The notes under the pieces are model-generated. The model was not told where the DNA came from. It worked only from the letters and a program-made list of their open reading frames with translations, and searched no databases. Source: Lysobacter niastensis (GTDB taxonomy: Bacteria > Pseudomonadota > Gammaproteobacteria > Xanthomonadales > Xanthomonadaceae). From it: a stretch of DNA of 64,000 bases. Location of the stretch: NCBI RefSeq assembly GCF_015453285.1, contig NZ_JADLZT010000006.1, forward strand, positions 248,001 to 312,000, given 5' to 3'. The position numbers were made by a program, and so were the translations under genes. This document shows positions 13,696 through 22,135 of the stretch, in pieces. The stretch's first letter is position 1, and every line of letters begins with the position of its first letter.

Positions 13696-14284
13696 GGCAT
13701 TGACGCTTGCGACGGCTACGCTGGGTTCGCTTCAGCCTGGTCATCAGGATCACGTCGTCGGCTGGCAGGCGCACTTGCTGACGATGAGTCAGGATGATGC
13801 TCGTTTCGCGGTGACGCTGACGGCGCCGCTGAACCTGGATAGGCATAACATGTATGCGGGTCACCGTTCTCACAGCTCACACAGGTCGCATAGTAGCCAC
13901 AGCTCCCACTATTCGGGCAGTGGCGGCTATAGCGCCCCGGCCTATACGCCGCCGCCACCGCCTTCACCGCGGCCGGCCTCGTCGTCTTACGTTCCGCTGT
14001 CGCGCGGCTCCTCGCCTTCATCTGCCGATCCGTTTTCACCTTCTGCTGCATCGGCGCGCAACAGTCAGTCGCCACGTGCCAGCCAAGATCAATTGCAGTT
14101 GATGATCATGCGCGTGCAGGCGGCACTGTTTGCACGTGGTTACGACCCTGGTGGTATTGACGGTGCACTCGGCCCCCAGACTCGAATGGCACTCGAGCTG
14201 TTCCAGAGCCGGCATGGCATGCCGGTGACGGGCACAATGACAACGGACACGCTTAATGCGCTGGGCATATCTCTGTCGCCGTAA
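13688..14284 (+). CDS. hxsA: His-Xaa-Ser repeat protein HxsA (presumed substrate)
   Basis: A 198-residue protein whose ATG lies inside the hxsC end. Residues 1-55 form a leader-like region ending MYAG. Residues 59-76 read HRSHSSHRSHSSHSSHYS: six tandem His-Xaa-Ser triplets, the proposed modification sites. A Pro/Ser-rich linker follows (about residues 80-135). Residues 140-195 form a peptidoglycan-binding 1 domain (IMRVQAALFARGYDPGGIDGALGPQTRMALELFQ). This combination suggests a modified peptide tethered to cell wall, which is inferred. No classical signal peptide is obvious, so how it would leave the cytosol is unclear. Confidence 0.92.
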   Translation: MSKALTLATATLGSLQPGHQDHVVGWQAHLLTMSQDDARFAVTLTAPLNLDRHNMYAGHRSHSSHRSHSSHSSHYSGSGGYSAPAYTPPPPPSPRPASSSYVPLSRGSSPSSADPFSPSAASARNSQSPRASQDQLQLMIMRVQAALFARGYDPGGIDGALGPQTRMALELFQSRHGMPVTGTMTTDTLNALGISLSP

Positions 14285-14396
14285 CAGAGCGACAAGGCGG
14301 CACTTACACGCTGGACGCCTTATGAGCGTAGTTCTGGTCAGTTCGCCGAAGGCGAGGCCGCTTTCGGCGCGCCCTCTCTAGCACTAGGGGTCTCGC

Positions 14397-14897
14397 GTGA
14401 AGCCGAAACCACGGATTCCGTTAAAGCAGCTTCGACAGCATCAAGATAGGTACAGTGAATACACTGATTCAGAATTTGACCACCTGCGTGGCGTGGCGCA
14501 CCTGACTCCCGCACAGCTGTACGAGATCTGCAGGTGGAAGTCCAAGCGCCGGCCGGAACTTGCACTTGGAAACTCGAAGGAACTCGTTAAAGAGATCACC
14601 GCATTTGCCTTCAGCGCGAAGCGCGAGGAATCAAGAATTGGCGCGTTGACCTTGCTTGATGGCGTCAGCTTTCCAACCGCTTCAGTCATCCTACATTTCT
14701 GCGTGAGCAGGAGCTACCCAATCCTGGATTTTCGGGCCCTATGGAGTCTTGGGATCGAGAAGCCAGCAGCATATTCGGCCAGATTCTGGATCGAGTACGT
14801 GGCGTGTTGCCGAAACATGGCAATGGACAACGGACTGTCCGTACGCAGCCTCGACAAAGCGCTATGGCAGTACTCGCGCGAGCACCAAAAGACATAG
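14397..14897 (+). CDS. Hypothetical protein with HhH-like segment
   Basis: A 166-residue protein starting at GTG 14397. The middle part (LTLLDGVSFPTASVILHFCVSRSYPILDFRALWSLGI) resembles the helix-hairpin-helix region of base-excision DNA glycosylase-like proteins, but the catalytic Lys/Asp arrangement of that superfamily cannot be confirmed. The N-terminal 60 residues are highly charged. Codon use is less GC-biased than in the core genes. It is a lone gene between hxsA and a decayed channel; no function is claimed. Confidence 0.65.
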   Translation: MKPKPRIPLKQLRQHQDRYSEYTDSEFDHLRGVAHLTPAQLYEICRWKSKRRPELALGNSKELVKEITAFAFSAKREESRIGALTLLDGVSFPTASVILHFCVSRSYPILDFRALWSLGIEKPAAYSARFWIEYVACCRNMAMDNGLSVRSLDKALWQYSREHQKT

Positions 14898-15014
14898 TCG
14901 GAGGTGTTGGCCTCTAGTGGCACAATCTGGGGGGGCTCACCAGGAACGACTGGGATCCAGGCCGGCCGTTAGCGCTGTCTTAGTAGGCCTGGCGTGCAGC
15001 TCGGTACCGCTAAT

Positions 15015-15871
15015 TTATTCGAGCCGACGCAGCTCCTGGTCTCGGCCGGGCGCGCCAGGAGCACAACGGTGCTTGGAGTCGCGCTTGGCGCGAAACGCCT
15101 CCGAAAAGGCGGCGGACAAGATTCCAGTTGGCATTGCGATTAGGCCAATTCCAGACAGCGCAGTGAGAGCGGCGGACAAGCGACCCAATACGGTCACTGG
15201 CACAACGTCGCCGTAGCCGACCGTTGTCAATGTGCTGACCGACCACCAGAGCGCCCTGGGAATGCTGCCAAACGCCTCGGGTGCACGTCGGCTTCTACAG
15301 AGTACAGCGCTGCGGCGGACAACAAAATCATGCACCCCGCGAGGGATACAGAGAACAACAGTTCATGTCGACGCTCATAAACCGAGCGTAAAACCAATTG
15401 CATCGCCGCTGAATAACGGACTAGGCGCGAAAGCGTCAGTAGCCGAAAAATCGGAGTAGACGGAACAAGAAGGACTGAGTCCCCCAGCCCCGAAGTAGGG
15501 AAGGATCGAAGCAAGGTCGAGCAAGGCCATGGGGGTCAGTGCATACCGAATACGCCCCAACACATCTGAGTAGCGCGGATCGGTTCCGCCGCCCAAAGGC
15601 GAAGTCCGTATTCCGTCGCAAAGAATGTGATGAAAGCAAGCTCGAAAGCTGGCCCGATCGCGCCAAGCGAGCTGCTGATCGCAGGCTCCGTCGTGAAGAT
15701 TGCAAAAACAATGGACAGGACAATAACCAAGGCGCTGAGCCTTTGAAACCAGGTCAACTGGTGGGCTTCAGTGCCGTGCAGCACCTTGTGGACCCGCGGC
15801 CGAATGTCATCCGCGTCATCACCCGCGCAGGTTATCGCGTCGACCCCGAGCCCACTATTCATGTCGTTCAT
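15015..15871 (-). pseudogene. Frameshifted voltage-gated potassium channel
   Basis: Four consecutive minus-strand frame segments together make one six-helix ion channel. Segment 15871-15536 carries S1 and S2; 15596-15375 carries S3 (MALLDLASILPYF); 15514-15227 carries an Arg-spaced S4 (FRLLTLSRLVRYSAAMQLVLRSVYERR) and S5; 15335-15015 carries the pore with the K+ selectivity filter TVGYGD and S6. The reading frame alternates 1-2-1-2, so at least three single-base indels separate the pieces. The start overlaps the DUF4236 stop by 4 nt, implying an operon when intact. Either it is a decaying gene or the assembly has local indel errors. Confidence 0.8.
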
Positions 15872-17115
15872 TGGTTGATCGCGTTGTATTGTGCCGGCGA
15901 TGCTTTCATTACCTCCTCGGGCAAGAACGGCGCAATGGCCTTAAAGACGCCCGACTTGCTCATGGCCCTACGAAGATCGAAGCGGGCGATTGCATCAACG
16001 ACGTCAATGCATTCGAGAGCGGAGGGGGAGAGCTCAATCTCAGTCCACTCTTGCCTCGTCGCAATCAACGACAAGAGATACTCATCGGCAATTCGGCCGG
16101 TGGCTTTGTCGCTGCGCTGGGAGTATCCGGATATGACCACCCGCTCAGCCTTGGGGAGTGCTGCGAAAATCTCGCCAACAATTCGAAACACGATGGCATG
16201 AATATGTCGCATGTACAGGCGTTGCACTTGCGTCGGCGACATATCCTTGACTGACAGCTTCATTCCCCGCGCCGGCACGCCCGCCACTTTGTCCGGCATG
16301 TCGCCGATTTCTGGGAGATCGACATCGGCAAAAACGTCCAGGCCACCCGCCTCAACTTCCGCCGAAATAAGAGTTTCCCGTGGCCAAGCGATGTTTTGCA
16401 GCGTTGCCTCAAGATGGAGCTCCATCGCTTTCGTGCCGACGTAGATCTGCTCCTCGATCAACACGCGGCGTGCATGCTCTGCCTGTCTATGGTCGGTCGC
16501 CGCCGACTCCCATTGGGCAACTAAGTCCTCATAATGCCGGTTGATCTGTTGATTCTCCGCGTCGATGCGTTCCCGCGTCCGCTTGAAGAATTTCCCTAAG
16601 AAGCTGGGGGCTTTGGGCTTGGGTTGAACCGGGCGAGGCGATTCAAACTCGCGCCCAATGAAGGCAGGTCGATAATCTGGAGATGGGGTGTCGCGATGGA
16701 GTTCGCCCACTGCTTCGATCTGGGCATTAATCTCATCACACTTAGACTGAATCAACTTGCGTATCGCGTCGCCATGCTGCTGTTTGGCGATGCGGACCAG
16801 GCGCTCGGCAAGCGGCGCTCCAGCCTGGTCCTGGAAAAATACCTCTCCATCATCGCGGACTCCGACTGAAACCGGAAGCGAGATCATCTGAGCCGGTTGT
16901 GCCGCAGAGTGGGAGTGGGGCGTACCGCCTCCAGTTGATAGCTTCTGCCGCATTGACAGTCCTGTTCCGGGAATGCCGACGCTTCCATAGACGCCGCGCT
17001 TGCCGACACTGACAGAGGCACCACGAGGGCCGAAACTGAAACTGGTGCCGCCTCCGCTTAGGTTCATGCGAACTCCGGGCGCAAGCTTGAACGACTTACG
17101 AGAACGAATCCCCAT
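15868..17115 (-). CDS. DUF4236 domain protein
   Basis: About 415 residues from the ATG at 17115 (MGIRSRKSFKLAPGVRMNLS), where DUF4236 begins; the longer frame to 17169 adds 18 doubtful residues. Residues 1-60 hold the domain signature SGGGTSFSFGPRGASVSVGKRGVYGSVGIPGTGLSMR. The remainder is a mainly helical, charged region with a basic segment near FLGKFFKRTRERIDAENQQINRHY. DUF4236 is found fused to many different C-termini in bacteria and phages and has no proven role. Its stop overlaps the K+ channel pseudogene start. Confidence 0.8.
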   Translation of the reverse strand: MGIRSRKSFKLAPGVRMNLSGGGTSFSFGPRGASVSVGKRGVYGSVGIPGTGLSMRQKLSTGGGTPHSHSAAQPAQMISLPVSVGVRDDGEVFFQDQAGAPLAERLVRIAKQQHGDAIRKLIQSKCDEINAQIEAVGELHRDTPSPDYRPAFIGREFESPRPVQPKPKAPSFLGKFFKRTRERIDAENQQINRHYEDLVAQWESAATDHRQAEHARRVLIEEQIYVGTKAMELHLEATLQNIAWPRETLISAEVEAGGLDVFADVDLPEIGDMPDKVAGVPARGMKLSVKDMSPTQVQRLYMRHIHAIVFRIVGEIFAALPKAERVVISGYSQRSDKATGRIADEYLLSLIATRQEWTEIELSPSALECIDVVDAIARFDLRRAMSKSGVFKAIAPFLPEEVMKASPAQYNAINQ

Positions 17116-17209
17116 TACGTCTCCCCAGACGTACAGACCCTCGTGGGCCAATTTGGAAGAGTACCCCAAGGATTGTGTGCTCCCAAGCCCAGTGTGGGTG
17201 GCAAATTGG

Positions 17210-17475
17210 CGGGCTCTGCCGCGAGTACAAGTGCATCACCACCGCTAGGAAAAGCCAGCCTTCGTAGTGCGGATGTAGGTGATGTCGGTGACCCGGACCG
17301 TGTTCGGCGCCGAAGGCGCGAAGTCGCGGTTGAGCACGTTGCCCACCACGCCCAGCGGGGCCGCCACGGTGGCGCGGCTAGTGGCCAAAGCCTGCCTGGG
17401 CGCGTAGGCCCTCGGCCTTCATCAACCGTACCCGGTGCGGCTGCAAGTCTCGCCGGGTCCAGGCGGGCTGGGCGG
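17210..17475 (-). mobile_element. IS3-family transposase remnant
   Basis: On the minus strand one frame reads VVGNVLNRDFAPSAPNTVRV followed by TDITYIRTTKAG, the start of the IS3 OrfB DDE domain with its first Asp. Upstream another frame reads RLMKAEGLRAQAGFGH followed by a stop, and downstream a third reads EGWLFLAVVMHLYSRQ. The piece is thus a short, frameshifted internal fragment without ends or later catalytic residues. It is an inactive relic between the DUF4236 gene and hsp20. Confidence 0.75.
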
Positions 17476-17624
17476 CTCACGTGCTGGTGTCATGCGAGCA
17501 AGGCGGGCGGACGGCCAAGCGCGGTCGTAGTGCGCGCGCAAGCTTGATTCGTTAGAGAGGGGGTGACCATCCGCCGTGGTCATACATCCGATAGACCCGG
17601 CTTGTCGCCGGTATGGCGCCGGTG

Positions 17625-17655
17625 TCCGCTTTCGACCCATAGCGGACATTCCTGC
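17625..17655. repeat. Short palindrome, REP-like
   Basis: GTCCGCT and AGCGGAC flank TTCGACCCAT, giving a 7-bp stem. A related imperfect stem (GTCCGCTTC/GAAGCAGAC) occurs near 18648-18671. Such GTCCGCTTTCGACCC elements look like dispersed intergenic repeats; the class is inferred from shape and recurrence only. Confidence 0.4.
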
Positions 17656-17717
17656 GGGTGCGATTTTTATGCATTTTTGACGACCCTTAAGAATCGCCAA
17701 CGGACCTATATCCCCCC

Positions 17718-17756
17718 GCTTGAAAATGCGCGTCGGCGCGCTATTTTTCGGGCCGG
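17718..17756 (+). promoter_or_regulatory. Possible heat-shock sigma factor promoter for hsp20
   Basis: GCTTGAAAAT (about 17718) resembles the sigma-32 -35 element CTTGAAA, and CGCTATTTTT (about 17738) is a weak -10. It lies 50-80 nt upstream of the hsp20 ATG. The spacing is approximate and the -10 does not match CCCCAT well. Confidence 0.35.
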
Positions 17757-17803
17757 ATGGGACCTACCACATCCGGATATCAACGCTTAATTGGAGAGAT
17801 GCG

Positions 17804-18274
17804 ATGAATCAGATGGCTCGCTTTCCGCAGTGGGGCGGACAGGGAACCACAGACCCAGTCCGCCAAATCATCGATCGCCTTTTTGAAGGCAACTTTTTGC
17901 AAGGCGGCTCCAGGGATGAATCGTCAGTCGTCACAAGCCAATGGATTCCGTTAGTAGACATCAAGGAAGAGCAGGACCGCTTCATCCTCTATGCCGATAT
18001 TCCCGGCGTGGACCCCAAGAACATCGATGTGCAGATGGATAGGGGATTGCTCACTATCAAAGGAGAGCGTACGAGCGAGATCGACGAAAGCGAACGCTTC
18101 TCCCGCATCGAGCGCCAACACGGCAGCTTCCATCGCCGTTTTGCGCTCCCCGATAGCGCGGACCCTGAAGGGATTACGGCGACCGGTCACAACGGCGTGT
18201 TGCAGATCATGATCCCGAAGCGTCCCGAGACAACCCCTCGCCGCATCCAGGTGGGATCAACCTTCAACAACTGA
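17804..18274 (+). CDS. Hsp20 family small heat-shock protein
   Basis: A 156-residue alpha-crystallin chaperone that holds unfolding proteins in the cytosol without ATP. The start at 17804 has a GGAGAG site 11 nt before. Residues 45-145 form the crystallin domain, with WIPLVDIKEEQDRFILYADIPGVDPKNIDVQMDRGLLTIKGERT and the family's FHRRFALPDSADPEGITATGHNGVLQIMIPK close. The C-terminal tail contains the RRIQV IxI/V-like assembly motif. It is monocistronic, ending in a strong terminator. A second Hsp20 occurs at 35954. Confidence 0.93.
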   Translation: MNQMARFPQWGGQGTTDPVRQIIDRLFEGNFLQGGSRDESSVVTSQWIPLVDIKEEQDRFILYADIPGVDPKNIDVQMDRGLLTIKGERTSEIDESERFSRIERQHGSFHRRFALPDSADPEGITATGHNGVLQIMIPKRPETTPRRIQVGSTFNN

Positions 18275-18281
18275 TCTAGTA

Positions 18282-18311
18282 GCGCCCCGCGGAGGCGGGG
18301 CGCTTTCTTTT
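18282..18311 (+). terminator. Rho-independent terminator after hsp20
   Basis: GCGCCCCGC pairs with GCGGGGCGC around GGAG, followed by TTTCTTTT. The stem, the T-tract and the following ACCTCAATGC are almost the same as at 5615-5652 in the core region. Confidence 0.88.
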
Positions 18312-18333
18312 ACCTCAATGCTGGTGGAAGCCT

Positions 18334-18603
18334 ATGGACCGACTGACGGAGGAAGCGCTTTGCGATTTGCAGGCTCAGGTTCTTGTCCTTCGGATGGCAC
18401 TACGGGCTTTGATTCGTACGCATCCCGATCCGGACGCCTGCTTGGCTGCATGGCGTACGACAGTTTCGGATATTGCGTCCGGTCCTGCCGTGTTGCCGGT
18501 GTACGCTCGTGGCAGCGAGTACGTCACCGAGAGGTGCTATGCGTTTGCTGAGGATTGGACAGCCGAGTTGGTCGAGCACGCGGTTGCATGCAAGGGCAAT
18601 TAG
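18334..18603 (+). CDS. Small hypothetical protein
   Basis: An 89-residue, mainly helical soluble protein (LCDLQAQVLVLRMALRALIRTHPDPDACLAAWR...). It starts at an ATG shortly after the hsp20 terminator and has normal codon-position bias for this genome. No motif or family is recognised. There is a similar-length shadow frame; this one is preferred for its composition. Confidence 0.5.
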   Translation: MDRLTEEALCDLQAQVLVLRMALRALIRTHPDPDACLAAWRTTVSDIASGPAVLPVYARGSEYVTERCYAFAEDWTAELVEHAVACKGN

Positions 18604-18743
18604 ATGCATCTCCATGCGCCGGGAGAGGCCGGATGACGGCGTGGATGTCCGCTTCTGGCCGGAAGCAGACATGCGACGCGCTTTCGCGCGATGAGATTTG
18701 GCGCCATGGCGCCCGCTGGCTCCCTTGAGGTGACAATCCGCGC

Positions 18744-20441
18744 TTACTCGCGCTCAGGTGTCGACACTCCCACCAACTGCGCTGACAACTGAAGCGCCGA
18801 CTCGAAGTCGGCAACGAAATGCAGCTCGCCTTCACGAGGGTGGAGGTGCATTTTGGCGATCACCCGGCGCGGCTGCGGTTGCAGGCCGGACATGACCAGG
18901 ACGATGCCTCGGCGCCTGCAGCGGTCGAGCAAAGCCTTGAGCGCGTGCACGCCGCTTGAGTCAACGATCGGTACCAACCGCATCCTCAGGATGAAGACTT
19001 TCGGTGGGTCGCGGAATTGATCAAGCAGGTTGTCGAGGCGATTGGCGGCGCCGAAGAACAGCGGCCCGCTGATCTGAAACGCCTCGACCCCAGGTGGCAG
19101 ACGGTCGCGTTGCGACAGGTCGGTGGGTACTTCGCCGTTATCTTCGATCAATTTGACGCCCGAGGTGACCTCGACGGCCTCCGCCATCCTGAACATGAAG
19201 ACGAAGGCGGCGACCACCAGTCCTACTTCGATGGCCAGCGTCAGGTCGAAGAAAACAGTAAGGAAAAACGTCAGCAGCAATACCAGACGGTCCCCTTTCG
19301 GAGCCGACAGCGTGTGGCGGAAGTGTTCGTACTCGCTGATGTTCCAGGCGACCACCAGCAGCACCGAGGCCAGGGCCGCCAATGGCACGAAACGCATCAA
19401 TGGCGCCAGAGCGAGCATGAAGACAAGCAGGAGCGCTGCATGCAGCATCCCTGCAATGGGCGAGTGACCGCCGGCTCGCACGTTCGTGGCGGTGCGCGCG
19501 ATCGCTCCGGTGGCCGGGAGTCCTCCAAACAGGGCAGATCCGACGTTGGCGACGCCTTGCGCGACCAGCTCGCAGTTGGATCGGTGGCGGCCGCCGGTCA
19601 TGCCGTCGGCCACGACCGCCGACAGCAGGGACTCAACGCCTGCGAGGAACGCGATGGTGAACGAGCTGGGGAGGAGTTCGCCGGTGCGCTCGAACGGAAT
19701 GTGCGGGATCTCGAAGGAGGGCAGTGCGGAAGGCAGCATGCCGAAGCGGCTGCCGATGGTTTCCGCGGGAAGTCCGATGGATACCAGGCTGCATAGCAGC
19801 AGAGCGATCAGAAACCCCGGCCACCGAGGGAACCAGCGCCGCATGGTCAGGATCACGGCCAGACCGAGCAGGGTGATGCCCAGCGCTGCCGGCTGCGCCG
19901 TCGCCACGTGCTGGCCGTAGGCCTGCCAGCGCGCCAGGAAGTCCGCCGGTACGTTGCCCATCTGCAGGCCAAGCGCATCTTTGATCTGGCTGGAGAAGAT
20001 GCTGATGGCGATGCCCGCGGTGAAACCGGTGATCACCGGCTGCGGCATGTACTTCATCAAGGTGCCCAAGCGCATCAAACCCGCAGCGATCAGCATCAGA
20101 CCCGCCAGCAGCGTGCAAAGAATCAGTCCACCGATGCCGAACCTCTCGATGACGACAAACACCACCGGAATGAAGGCGGCCGTCGGCCCGCCGATCTGCA
20201 CTCGCGATCCCCCGAGTGCCGAGATCAGGAAACCCGCAATGATCGCCGTGTACAGCCCCTTCTCGGGCGTCGTTCCGCTGGCGATCGCCAGCGCCATGGC
20301 CAGGGGTAGCGCCACGATGGCCACGGTCAATCCGGCGACGGCATCCCGGCGCAAGTCGGCCGAGGTGTAGCCCTCGCGCAGCACCGTCAGGAGTTTGGGT
20401 TCTAACAGCTTTGCGTATTGCTTGACCCTGTGCGATGCCAT
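18744..20441 (-). CDS. SulP family anion permease with STAS domain
   Basis: A 565-residue inner-membrane transporter of the SLC26/SulP family, which carries sulfate, bicarbonate or other anions. The N-terminal domain begins DLRRDAVAGLTVAIVALPLAMALAIASG and is followed by about 10-12 hydrophobic segments to about residue 420. The signature GGLPATGAIARTATNVRAGGHSPIAGM is present. Residues 450-555 form a STAS domain (FQISGPLFFGAANRL...RMRLVPIVDSSGVHAL). The substrate cannot be told from sequence. It is on the same strand as, and downstream of, the unknown gene at 20484. Confidence 0.93.
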   Translation of the reverse strand: MASHRVKQYAKLLEPKLLTVLREGYTSADLRRDAVAGLTVAIVALPLAMALAIASGTTPEKGLYTAIIAGFLISALGGSRVQIGGPTAAFIPVVFVVIERFGIGGLILCTLLAGLMLIAAGLMRLGTLMKYMPQPVITGFTAGIAISIFSSQIKDALGLQMGNVPADFLARWQAYGQHVATAQPAALGITLLGLAVILTMRRWFPRWPGFLIALLLCSLVSIGLPAETIGSRFGMLPSALPSFEIPHIPFERTGELLPSSFTIAFLAGVESLLSAVVADGMTGGRHRSNCELVAQGVANVGSALFGGLPATGAIARTATNVRAGGHSPIAGMLHAALLLVFMLALAPLMRFVPLAALASVLLVVAWNISEYEHFRHTLSAPKGDRLVLLLTFFLTVFFDLTLAIEVGLVVAAFVFMFRMAEAVEVTSGVKLIEDNGEVPTDLSQRDRLPPGVEAFQISGPLFFGAANRLDNLLDQFRDPPKVFILRMRLVPIVDSSGVHALKALLDRCRRRGIVLVMSGLQPQPRRVIAKMHLHPREGELHFVADFESALQLSAQLVGVSTPERE

Positions 20442-20483
20442 GACTTGCTCCCCTCAGTCATTGTCGGCTCGCCAGCCTGCGAG

Positions 20484-21260
20484 TCAGCGGCGCTTTTTCC
20501 TGGCCGCCGGTCTCCCGCGCTGGAACGGGTTGTGCGCCAATTTCGTCAATACTGCTTCAAACAGCGGATCGCCGGTGTTCTCGAACAGCACATGCCTGGC
20601 GGCCGCGGCGGCCACCACTTGGGCCAACTCCAACGGCAGCGGTTCCTGCGCCTCGGTCCAGAACTGCAACCGCAGGTCACTCAGCCAAGGTGCACTGGGC
20701 AACAGCGTTCGGCAGCGCTCCAGCTCACCCTGGCACCCTTTGTCGAGTGCGGCCGACTGGCTGCGGGACACCAGCATGGTGCAGGGCGCGCGCATCGGCG
20801 TGCGGAGGAACCGATCGTAGACCGACAAACACTGCTCGAGCCCTTGCTGTTGAGCGCCGGTGGCAATGCGCCCGTCGTGGGAATCGACGACGGCAATGGC
20901 GGCTTGCATCGGAGTGCGCGCCAGGAGGGCGGCGATCGAGCTCTCCTCGGCTGCAGCAGTGCCGCAGAAGGGCGCCGCCAGCTGCGGCGCGCAGGACCTC
21001 AGCCAGGACGGTGGCTTGTCGACGACCGGTGCATGGGGGCTGGGTTTTCCCCGCCCGGCCCATAGAGAACTCAACCCCTGCGTGAGGTCAATCCAGGCGG
21101 TCGGCAACGTCGGCCAGCACAGGGACCGCACAAAGACTGTCTCGCCCGCCTCGTTGGAGGCCTGCGCGGAACCCAGGAATGCAATGCGAGCGGGTTGGGG
21201 TCTTTCCGCCTTTGCGGGGGCGCGCGATCTGGGGGAGCGGGCGGGAGAGAAGGTCGTCAT
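20484..21260 (-). CDS. Hypothetical protein downstream of an SOS-like palindrome
   Basis: About 258 residues from the ATG at 21260; the frame stays open to 21563 but the extra 100 residues look non-coding. The N-terminus is Ser/Arg/Ala-rich, then PARIAFLGSAQASNEAGETVFVRSL, and the C-terminal half is helical and ends with a basic QRGRPAARKKRR. No family is recognised; a RecA-like or ImuA-like fold was considered but no P-loop is evident. A 24-bp palindrome containing a CTG-N10-CAG box lies 46 nt upstream. It precedes the SulP gene on the same strand with a 42-nt gap, so the two may be co-transcribed. Confidence 0.55.
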   Translation of the reverse strand: MTTFSPARSPRSRAPAKAERPQPARIAFLGSAQASNEAGETVFVRSLCWPTLPTAWIDLTQGLSSLWAGRGKPSPHAPVVDKPPSWLRSCAPQLAAPFCGTAAAEESSIAALLARTPMQAAIAVVDSHDGRIATGAQQQGLEQCLSVYDRFLRTPMRAPCTMLVSRSQSAALDKGCQGELERCRTLLPSAPWLSDLRLQFWTEAQEPLPLELAQVVAAAAARHVLFENTGDPLFEAVLTKLAHNPFQRGRPAARKKRR

Positions 21261-21303
21261 GGCGGCGGCTGTGCTGTCCAACTGGGCAAGGGCTTGAAAG
21301 CCA

Positions 21304-21327
21304 TATACTGATGCTATATACAGTATA
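21304..21327. promoter_or_regulatory. SOS-box-like palindrome
   Basis: TATACTG and CAGTATA form perfect 7-bp arms around a 10-nt AT-rich centre; the inner TACTG...CAGTA (21306-21325) matches the E. coli-type LexA box CTG-N10-CAG. Xanthomonadales LexA is known to use a different site (TTAG-N6-TACTA). The box may therefore be the operator of the adjacent XRE protein, or a foreign LexA site. Confidence 0.5.
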
Positions 21328-21509
21328 CATGATGTGTAACCCATCATTTTAGAGGGGTACGCATTCATGGGGTGGCTTTTAGGGAAGCGCTTCAAGATCA
21401 TGCGCATCCCAAACCGGTCGCCCCGGTGGCAGCGGAAGACAGTGATGCAGAACGCGTCCCGTGCAATGAGCAGTGCCTTTTCCTCGATGGCGGTTTTGGA
21501 GTCCCGGCC

Positions 21510-21767
21510 ATGATCACGGCGGCGCAGCTTCGAGCGGCCCGAGCCCTGGCCGGAATGGATCAAAAGACGCTGGCGGAAAAGGCCGGCGTGTCACTGCCCA
21601 CGATCCAGCGCATGGAGGCCAGCACGGGCAATGTCCGTGGTGTGGTCGACACGTTGACCAAGATCATCACGGCGCTCGACGCGGCTGGCATTGAGTTGAT
21701 CGGAGAGAACGCCCCGAGTCAGGGCACAGGACGGGGAGTCCGGCTCAAGAGCCCCGCTTCGCCCTGA
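21510..21767 (+). CDS. XRE-family helix-turn-helix regulator
   Basis: An 85-residue DNA-binding protein. The HTH spans about residues 5-50 (LRAARALAGMDQKTLAEKAGVSLPTIQRMEAS), followed by a short helical tail with ITALDAAGIELIGENA, common in antitoxin-like or SulP-linked XRE proteins. The ATG at 21510 fits this start; the frame is open upstream to 21372. It is divergent from the gene at 20484, with the palindrome between them as a possible operator. Confidence 0.82.
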   Translation: MITAAQLRAARALAGMDQKTLAEKAGVSLPTIQRMEASTGNVRGVVDTLTKIITALDAAGIELIGENAPSQGTGRGVRLKSPASP

Positions 21768-21848
21768 CTTGCAGGTCAACCACGACCCTCGTTGGTAAGG
21801 GGCGCGGATCTCTCCACCAGATAACCCGATAAGGCAAGAGGTGATGAA

Positions 21849-22055
21849 GTGGCGACTGATGCGGATATCGACGAGATCAAGCGGATGTGCGTGCTGTTGT
21901 TCCTGGAACTCCAGGAGATCCGCCGCAAGTTAGAGATCGAACCCGTTGGATCTCGCGATCGTGACGAGTATCAAATTGCGGTCCCCGGGCATCTGACAGA
22001 GTTCGAGAACAAGATGCGGCACCTTGTCAACGTATTGCCGCAGCGCGAAGCGTAA
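21849..22055 (+). CDS. Small hypothetical protein
   Basis: A 68-residue charged helical protein (IDEIKRMCVLLFLELQEIRRKLEIEP...) starting at GTG 21849 after an AAGAGGTGA ribosome site. No family is recognised. It lies between the XRE gene and another small frame in the same direction. Confidence 0.5.
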   Translation: MATDADIDEIKRMCVLLFLELQEIRRKLEIEPVGSRDRDEYQIAVPGHLTEFENKMRHLVNVLPQREA

Positions 22056-22135
22056 CCAGGCGATGGATGGCGGACTAAGGCGGCTCAAAGAAGGGACCGT
22101 GATGGTGCAGAACATCTCGCGCCGGTTGGTGGGCT

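Noticed and set aside
13860-13920. Repetitive CAC/AGC-rich segment considered as a tandem DNA repeat or CRISPR-like unit
   Set aside because: It encodes the six HxS triplets of HxsA; repeat units are 9 nt with no spacers, so it is a coding repeat. No CRISPR array was seen anywhere.
20484-21260. ImuA/RecA-like identity for the gene near the SOS-like box
   Set aside because: The order of motifs typical of ImuA (GHxxLDxxLPGGGWP and P-loop-like strand) is absent, so only a hypothetical call is given.
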